DNA from: Nectonema munidae
Taxonomy: Eukaryota; Nematomorpha; Nectonematoida; Nectonematidae
Direction of reading: 5' to 3'
Assembly: GCA_030549495.1 (NCBI GenBank)
Contig: JAUIRK010000692.1
Coordinates: forward strand, 56,001 to 120,000
Length of the DNA: 64,000 nucleotides
Of the stretch, positions 57,273 through 64,000 are shown in pieces; the stretch's first letter is position 1, and every line of letters starts with the position of its first letter. The notes under the pieces were generated by a model that was not told where the DNA came from, ran no database searches, and saw only the letters and a program-made list of their open reading frames with translations. Position numbers and translations under genes: made by a program.

Positions 57273-57924
57273 CTAAAATTTGAAAAAATACAAAATGTAT
57301 ATCACTTATTTAGGAAATAATTCCTATTTTGTCTTCCCTTTGCCTTTCCAGGCATCTATTAAATTTAAATCAGACTTCGTTTTTACTGATTAAATTTATT
57401 GAAACGAAGTGTTCCCTTATATAATTCAAATACAATTACAGCAGAAAATGATAAATTCCAATTATTAAAAAAATAGTGATAAAATCGTATAGTGATTGAT
57501 ATGGACTGTTAAAAATGTGACATTTTATAACTTGAAAAGTTGGTAACATTTGGAATTTTGTAACACTTTTATAAAAAATATTCAATTTATTTTTCAAAAA
57601 AGTGAAGCCCATGTTCATGAACTTATTTACACGAATCATAGCGAGTTATCTGAAATTTTACCATTTTTCTCAGTGATTTTTATAAAGAGATAAAATAATC
57701 TCAGTTTATAACACTAAAATTAGAAAAATTAAATATGCACAAGTTAGAAAAACAAATGTCTCAAAAAAAAGGTTTTTTTTATATATATATTTATGCTTTA
57801 TGCTTCCAAGTTAATTCAAAATTCAAGAAAAACAAATATTTTTCTACAGTCGCATGATTATAAAATCTGCCTTGTACTTAGCATTCTATATGAACACTTC
57901 CTAATACCAAAAAATAGCTTATAT

Positions 57925-58071
57925 AAAGGTACCATAGGGTGTTTTCATCGAGAAGGCACAATTGCACCGCTTGTATCGAACTATGAGGAAAGCAGGCTTG
58001 ATGCAGAATCAAAACCAAGGCTTTGAAGGAGTCATCGAATTCAGCATCTAACCAACCCTACTCACGCCCCC
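57925..58071 (-). mobile_element. tRNA-derived SINE, family A, copy 3
   Basis: Aligned to copy 2 over its length (GGGGGCGTGAGTAGGGTTGG on the minus strand), but box B is damaged (GGTTTTGATTC). It is an older copy. Confidence 0.7.
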
Positions 58072-58271
58072 ATATGATTATTATATAATAATCATTGTAC
58101 TAACATAGCTGTAAAATTTCATCTCTTCAAATTTATTTCCATTTTAACTTGTTGTAAAACTTTGAAATTCATTCATCTATAACTAAATCATGTATTTTAA
58201 AATGAATAATTTTACTTTGTTGTAGTGGTGTAGCCAGGGCAGGGTCTGTGAACGAACATCGTCATTGATAT

Positions 58272-58693
58272 ATACCATGTTTAGTCCTATTTTGCCCTTT
58301 TGAAATTCAAATTTGTCTTTTTGCAATTCTATTTTGTCCTTTTGCAATTCTATGTGATTTTGATTTTTTGATTTTACTGTGCTTAAATTGTTTTGAACTA
58401 TGTCATTTTATTTAAACTCTTTTTTAATTATTTTCAGTTTAAATTTTCCAAATTTTTGGGCAAGGAATTAGCAATTAAATAATTATAAATTTTTCATTAC
58501 TTTCTTAATTATTAAATTTTCCACTTAAATTTAGCAATGTCGTTTTAATCGACTTTTAACATTATTTCAAAAAACACATGAGATCATTTGTTTAGAATCG
58601 CTAAAGGAAAAAATAGAATTGCAATAATACAAAATGGAATTGCTCAAGGATAAAATAGGAATGCAAAAAGCAAAATATTACTAAAAATGGTAT
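58272..58693. mobile_element. MITE, ACCATTTTT family, copy 2
   Basis: Ends TATACCATGTTTAGTCC and CTAAAAATGGTATA. Subterminal TTTTGTCCTTTTGCAATTCT repeats are present on both sides, in inverted orientation (58290-58370 and 58610-58680). It is inverted relative to the copy at 34827-35226. Confidence 0.75.
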
Positions 58694-59930
58694 ATATAGC
58701 ATAATTTTATAGGCAAACAGGGTTATTCAAAATAAAAAATAACCTTAGTGCGTACACACTCAAAAAAGGGGATATGTTGAGACAGTTTGCAAAAACTTAC
58801 AAGATATCGAGAAGGCGCAAATTTTAACAGATGTGCTATTTGAAAAAAGACCTTGTAAGCGAAGCGATCATCTCAAACGGTCTTCTCTTTTCACTACAAA
58901 CACTCACACGCGTGCACACGTGAAAAATGAGGCAAAGAGAACAAACTAAAAATGTGTTCTCTGCCAAGCGAGAAGATACCAGTGAGTGAGTCGGATTCAG
59001 TGAAAGAGAGAGAGTGCAAGTACACTTCCAATTTGTGCTATTCCGCGGCCAGTTGTGGCATGCGGTATGTTACGTTTCGAAATTACGGTACGATGCGATA
59101 ACTTTTTAAACAAAATCACTGTTCGAAATTTTGTTATTTCAATTTTATTACGCTATTTTTAAATAGAACTTCATTGTATTTACATTTATGACATCTGAAC
59201 ACGTTAAATTACACATGAACCTTTATTCTGAAAAGAAATATTATTGCAGAAGTAGTACTTGTAACTGCGATAGATGCAATGATTGCAGAAAGAATATTGA
59301 AAGCGCATTCATTAACTAAGTTAGCATTAAACATTTGTTGCTTACTTATCCGGTTAACGATCACAGTCGACTACTTTACAAAAATGCAAATCGTTTGCAT
59401 TTATTAATGCTTCTTAATACAAATCTTCTGCTTTATACTAGATATCGTCTGATTATTCTGGTCGTTAAAGGGTTAAATTACATTTTTACGTTTCGAAATA
59501 TTTCAATACGTTTTTTAAATATCGTATTTTTTATTCCGATACAATATTAAGTTTGGAAGAAAAAAATTAAATTCAAAAATACTGAATTTCTTTTCGTATC
59601 CTAACGTAGGCCGTATCACTGTTGCATGCAACCACATTAAATCTTCCTCCTTATGAAGGATAGTGGAGAAGAGTTTTGATTGGCAAAGTTCTTTTCATAT
59701 AAAAATTGGTTTCCTTCCTTTAAAGTTTAAATAATTGTTCATAAACTCACTAACTAGATAATAATTAACTCATTAACTAACTATTTATTGACTCTTACAG
59801 ACATGGCTGTCCTCTAAGGGTGGAAAACACGTCATTTGGACTCCTCCCTACTTGATAAATTTATATTGTAGTCAAAAGTTTTTAAATTATTCTTCAACAT
59901 AATTTGATATCACTTTTATTGAACCTTATT

Positions 59931-60062
59931 GGGGCATGCGTGGGTTTAGATGCTGGATCCGATAACTCAAGGTCTTGGGTTCAATACCGCATCAAGTCCT
60001 TATATTCCGATACAAGTGGCGCAATTGTGCCTTCTCTATGAAAATACACAACGGAACATTTA
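59931..60062 (+). mobile_element. tRNA-derived SINE, family A, copy 4
   Basis: Starts GGGGCATGCGTGGG, has the tRNA-like ACTCAAGGTCTTGGGTTCAA (box B drifted), then AGTGGCGCAATTGTGCCTTC and ACAACGGAAC. Confidence 0.75.
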
Positions 60063-60681
60063 TATCAGAAAATATTTTTTCTTATATTAAATCTTTTTTT
60101 TTATAAAAAATATATAAATTATTTAACATGATATATTATTATATATATTTTTTATAAGTTGTATATATAATGCTTTCTTCAATTTAAGTAGTCATTTTTC
60201 ACTCGATTTCATTTTTAATATAATTTTACCCTTTTTACTATATTCATATTTTCTCACTTTCGAGATGACATAATTTTAACCCGGTTATTTTTCATTTAAT
60301 TTTTTATTAGCTGATATTTTGGAAATTATATGATCATTTTGAAGTTGCTGAGGCCATAAACTTTAACCCAAACATTCAATCATTTAAATATATAATTTAA
60401 TATAAAAAAAATTGCAAAAAAAAACAAAAAAAAATTTATTCATTCGTTATTATAATCATATGGTTGGCCAGTCGGAGCAATTTAATAAACAGAGAGATTC
60501 GTTAGTATCAGAATTTAGAATTAAGTTTTTTAACATTTGCTTTAACTTTAGATTAAATTAGTTTTTTTTTTTAATAAAAAATGATTTTTATAAATGTAAA
60601 ATTATTATTTTTACATAGTTTTAGTTTATTTATTAGTTAATTAGTTTTTTAGTTATACCTACTAATTATAATTAGTCCTAT

Positions 60682-60885
60682 TTTGGTGAGCCTCAATGCT
60701 TGTTAGGGTGTACCTCTCAGCTTAACAGTTGAAGGTCAGGGGTTCGATCCCCAAGGCTCCCAACTCTAAAAACAAATTCACAAAAACTGTAATTAACCAT
60801 CTTAAGCATAATGCGAGCATATAGCCTTACGGCTGAAAGTGCTTTGATATCTCCAACCAACCAACCCAAGTTGGTTATTTAGTTA
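60682..60885 (+). mobile_element. tRNA-derived SINE, family B, copy 2
   Basis: GGGTGTACCTCTCAGCTTAA, ACAGTTGAAGGTCAG and the intact box B GGGGTTCGATCCCCAAGG, followed by a non-tRNA body ending CTCCAACCAACCAACCC. It is better preserved than the copy at 46268-46420. Confidence 0.7.
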
Positions 60886-61371
60886 AAACAAAATTTTAGC
60901 ATATTATGAAGCAAAAAATTAAGTGGAAAAACAAGCTTAAAGTAAAAACGAAGGAACTTAAAGTGAAAATAAACAAACTTAGGTGAAAAAGACTAAGTTA
61001 GAGTTAAAAAAGACGAATTTAAAATAAAATGGAGTAAACAAATAAAATAGGGAAGAACTCGAGGGCTTATATTTTATATTATTTATTATAAAAAAACCTA
61101 AAAATTGTTAAAAATTAACTAATTTAAGAAGGGGGTCACCCCTCTCACACCCCTTGGGTAAATCCATCCTACAAAAAGTCGTTTAACGCTAGACTGCATA
61201 TTGTGATTAATACACATATCTAAGAAATGTAAGGGTCCAAAACGAAAACTTACAAATTGAATTTTATATCATTAAATTTCAAAACATTCACAATATAGGA
61301 AATAAAAAATCTTTTTTTCTTACTGGATGTTTTCCGAAAGTTTTGATTTCAGAAATCAAATTACGTTTTAA

Positions 61372-62965
61372 CCCTCAACCGTACAGCAAAATAAAACACC
61401 TCACTTGTACACGCTACTCCATTTTGTGGTATAGGAGACATATACTTTAAACCAGGCAAACGGTGACTGCTATCAATTTATATATAGTAATATATAAATT
61501 TCATGTATTTTAAAAAAGTTTATTTTTAATTTTAAAAGAACTAAACAAGTTTATTTAAGATAAGTATATATAAACTATGTTTTTTTTACAAAATAAGCAA
61601 AATTCTTCTTTTACTTGAATACGGTGTTCTGGACAAATTGAAATTCCACAGCAAAAGCAACTACTTCTGCAGTTCTTCTTACAATACTTACAAGGTCTTG
61701 AAAAACATGTTTTCTTTTTTTTTCCATCGACAGGTGCTTTGAAGTACCCAACATTTAACGCAGCTTCTTTTATGGATACCGAGAGAGATTGATTGTTAAT
61801 TCTCAAAGAAGAAAAAGGAAATGCTAAATTGAAAGAAAGGTTTCTCAAAAACTCTTTCCTAGTTTTTCTATAACCACTTTTTTTCAATAAAATGTAAGAA
61901 TTGCTCCATGAAACATCGATCATATTGTAGTTGATAAGCATGGGCCATCGGTTTGTTTTTCTTCGCGTGCTAAATTCCTCGATGATTGAGTCCATCAAAT
62001 CAACTCCGCATTTGCCTTTATTATAATCCAAAATAACAAAGGTCTTTCTATCACTTCTAGACGATATATCAATGGTAAAATGCGAAGAAGTAAGCATTAT
62101 GACATTTTTGTTTTTTTTCGGGATGTATTCGCATAAAGTTATCTTATTGTCATTATCATATAAAGGAAAAGTGGAAAATACGGACTTTTTCTTTGCTGAC
62201 TTCATGAGTAACGGCACTTCTTTTCTACATTTGTTGATGGTGCCTAACAAGGTAAGATCTTGTTTCAAAAGTTCTTTTGCAAGATTATGAGAGGTAAAAT
62301 ATCGATCAGTAACGATATCTATACCTGTATTCGAGAAAGGCTTGGTTAGCTCTAAAACAACTTCTTGGGAAAAATTTTTGTTCCTCAAGCCATTTTCATT
62401 TTTGCCACAATAAATTTTGGATGTTAGAGCATAACCTGTTGTCGCTTCGCAGCACCAGAAAATTTTAATTCCATATTTCTTAGGCTTATTTGGAATGAAA
62501 GTTCTTCCCGGAATTTGACCTCTATAGCTATAAAGCTGTTCGTCCACAGTAAGAGTATTTTCTGGTACCACACATCGCAATAAATTTCTTTGAAACATGC
62601 TCCAAATCTCTCTTATTGTCGCTAATTTATCTATCTTTTTTCTTTCTTCTCGACTTCTATAATTATCAAATCTTAGACATAGGAGGAAAAATTTAAATCT
62701 TTGATAGCCCATGGTTGCTCTATAAAAAGGCTTACTATCATGAGGTGACCACAAATCTTGAAGCAAAGACATGTTGTCACGGTCCATACCACTTCTAATA
62801 AGTATAGCATAACATGCTTTCAATTCATCAATTGAAAATTGATGAGGCCTAAGCCAGTAGTATATTGCTCATGAATTCTCACTATAATTAAAAATGATAT
62901 TCTTATACTTTTTAAGTGATCAAGTAGGCATTACTCCATTTTGGAGTAGCGTGTACGGTTGAGGG
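61372..62965 (-). mobile_element. piggyBac element C, internally deleted
   Basis: 1,594 bp between TTAA at 61368-61371 and 62966-62969. Inverted ends CCCTCAACCGTACA match exactly for 14 nt. In the right end the repeat continues directly into CGCTACTCC. In the left end about 26 nt intervene before TACACGCTACTCC, so the left end carries an insertion or partial duplication. Only about 90 bp separate the coding remnant from the right end, so the N-terminal coding region has been deleted. Confidence 0.92.
61555..62868 (-). CDS. piggyBac transposase, N-terminally truncated
   Basis: An open frame of about 437 codons without internal stop. The frame is closed upstream by TGA at 62869-62871; the first in-frame ATG is at 62787. 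Counting from the TTG at 62823, the catalytic acidic residues are D94 (TVDEQLYSYRG), D173 (VTDRYFTSHNLA) and D275/D278 (GVDLMDSIIEEFS). The insect Cabbage looper enzyme has the first at residue 268, so about 170 residues are missing at the N-terminus. A C-terminal Cys-rich domain (CKYCKKNCRSSCFCCGISIC, then CLFC) is complete. It is probably not expressed as a functional enzyme, although the core is uncorrupted. Confidence 0.9.
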   Translation of the reverse strand, partial: AIYYWLRPHQFSIDELKACYAILIRSGMDRDNMSLLQDLWSPHDSKPFYRATMGYQRFKFFLLCLRFDNYRSREERKKIDKLATIREIWSMFQRNLLRCVVPENTLTVDEQLYSYRGQIPGRTFIPNKPKKYGIKIFWCCEATTGYALTSKIYCGKNENGLRNKNFSQEVVLELTKPFSNTGIDIVTDRYFTSHNLAKELLKQDLTLLGTINKCRKEVPLLMKSAKKKSVFSTFPLYDNDNKITLCEYIPKKNKNVIMLTSSHFTIDISSRSDRKTFVILDYNKGKCGVDLMDSIIEEFSTRRKTNRWPMLINYNMIDVSWSNSYILLKKSGYRKTRKEFLRNLSFNLAFPFSSLRINNQSLSVSIKEAALNVGYFKAPVDGKKKKTCFSRPCKYCKKNCRSSCFCCGISICPEHRIQVKEEFCLFCKKNIVYIYLS

Positions 62966-62969
62966 TTAA

Positions 62970-64000
62970 GTGCACGGTTGGGCAATAATTTAGAGTTTAT
63001 TTGGAATACTCTTCTTACCCAAGTTTTAGCATATATTTAATGTCGATGATATATTTTAAACAGTCCTCTTTGTTAAAAATTAAACTTAATTTAAACTTAA
63101 CAGTTAAAAATATAACTGATTAGAGAACAGGACTGCACTAGACCCACGGCCCTGGGAGCCACATGCGGCCATCACCTCTTGAAAAAAAATAGGATAAGAA
63201 TATCATATTAAAACAGTCAATATTTCGCAAATGTATTGATTTATTTTTATTAATTTTATGATATATATGCAGTAATTTGGATTCAGCAACTAGAATAATA
63301 TTTCAGAGCTATTTAAAAAAGGCTTTTTATTAAAACCGATTTTATGCTTTTGGAGCGGGCGACCCTATTGTCCAATATTGGTTCTTAATTTGGCCATTTG
63401 TTTAAAAAAAGGTTGAGAATCACTGGTCTATAGTATCTAAGGATCAAGCGGACCGGTGTAGATTAGTTAAAGACAGGAACGAACTTAACCACTGTCTAGG
63501 ACCGCTTTTATCCAATCATGAACCGAATCGTGAACAGGTTCTACCTGTAATGTTAGAAATGAGAGAACTAAAAATTGCAATCTGTTATAATAGAGATGAA
63601 TTTTAACGGTGTCATTCAAAACTTTTCTCGTGGTAAAATACAAAAATGTTGATGCAATTTTATAATCTGAAATTGAAATAAATTGTGCAAGATTATTCTT
63701 TAAAGATGTTAATTTCTCTAATGGTAAAAAACTGAACGCAGAAACTAGACAAATGAGTTATAGTATGTAATCGTGCTTTTGCCATAAGGCCCATCTTGAC
63801 ATATAAGAGCACTAAGCACAGATAAGACTAAAGATTCGAAATTTCAGTAATAAACTCTAGAGCAGTTTTTTTCAAACTTTTTACTTCTAGTGCACCTTTG
63901 ATCACTTCTCAAAATTCAATTCCTCCCCTATCCTAACGTTTTACCATTACAAAATTATCAGAGTCAGAATTTGTATTTTTTTTTATCCAAGTTTACATTC
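62970..64000. other. Repeat-rich sequence, no gene
   Basis: Includes the hAT-like element at 63124-63436 and a CAGTTTTTTTCAAACTTTTT hAT-like terminus at 63863-63882. No exon was recognised. Confidence 0.45.
63124..63436. mobile_element. Non-autonomous hAT-like element
   Basis: The left part has CCCTGGGAGCCACATGCGGC, typical of hAT MITEs. The right end AGGTTGAGAATCACTG is a hAT terminal repeat. The left terminus is eroded, so the start is approximate. Confidence 0.45.

Larger units (their letters stand above)
57273..61367. other. Intron or upstream sequence with SINEs and a MITE
   Basis: No exon was recognised. It holds SINE family A copies 3 and 4, SINE family B copy 2 and the MITE at 58272-58693. 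A GC-richer stretch at 58860-59080 (CACTCACACGCGTGCACACG, GAGAGAGAGTGC) is unassigned. The open frame 59335-59550 has no recognisable content. Confidence 0.45.

Overview
This looks like a piece of an AT-rich invertebrate nuclear genome, most likely an arthropod (perhaps a crustacean). That guess rests on a titin/obscurin-type muscle gene with many 54-83 nt introns, animal LINEs, tRNA-derived SINEs and piggyBac, hAT and pogo-like DNA transposons. No marker here fixes the species.

One host gene fills most of the window. It runs on the minus strand, from right to left, and continues past both ends. I placed 37 exons by splice sites and reading frame, totalling 7,122 nt (2,374 codons) between 57272 and 7029. 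From the N-terminal side: a charged linker exon; Ig-type exons interspersed with 13 more short charged linker exons (15 Ig domains, 52335-18986, then linkers to 18162); a 4.2 kb intron; FnIII, FnIII, Ig and FnIII domains (13972-10342); a His/Pro-rich linker; and another Ig (7301-7029). This is the architecture of the titin/twitchin/projectin/UNC-89 (obscurin) class of sarcomeric elastic or M-line proteins. I cannot say which member, and any kinase domain would lie left of the window. All linker and Ig exons are a multiple of 3 nt long and bounded by phase-1 introns. The Ig exons fall into three sequence subtypes, in places ordered C-A-B, and two exons share a stretch of about 216 nt that is identical by eye.

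The introns are loaded with transposon debris. The left end (about 1.1-5.9 kb) holds a decayed jockey/CR1-like LINE, part of whose coding region has become a 194-bp tandem array. Three piggyBac relatives lie at 26.6-28.8 kb, 46.9-47.9 kb and 61.4-63.0 kb, with TTAA-flanked MITEs. A hAT transposase relic lies at 19.6-20.2 kb, an L2/RTE-like LINE 3' fragment with a PHD-like finger at 43.0-43.9 kb, and a relic of an unnamed transposon protein at 50.7-51.2 kb. Two tRNA-derived SINE families, further MITEs, a 138-bp-type satellite and a 106-bp TGAA array complete the repeat content. Right of 57.3 kb I see only repeats and intron.

The dominant theme is the growth of a modular muscle gene by exon and cassette duplication, in introns enlarged by transposons. 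I found no bacterial-type operon, no CRISPR array and no functional RNA gene.
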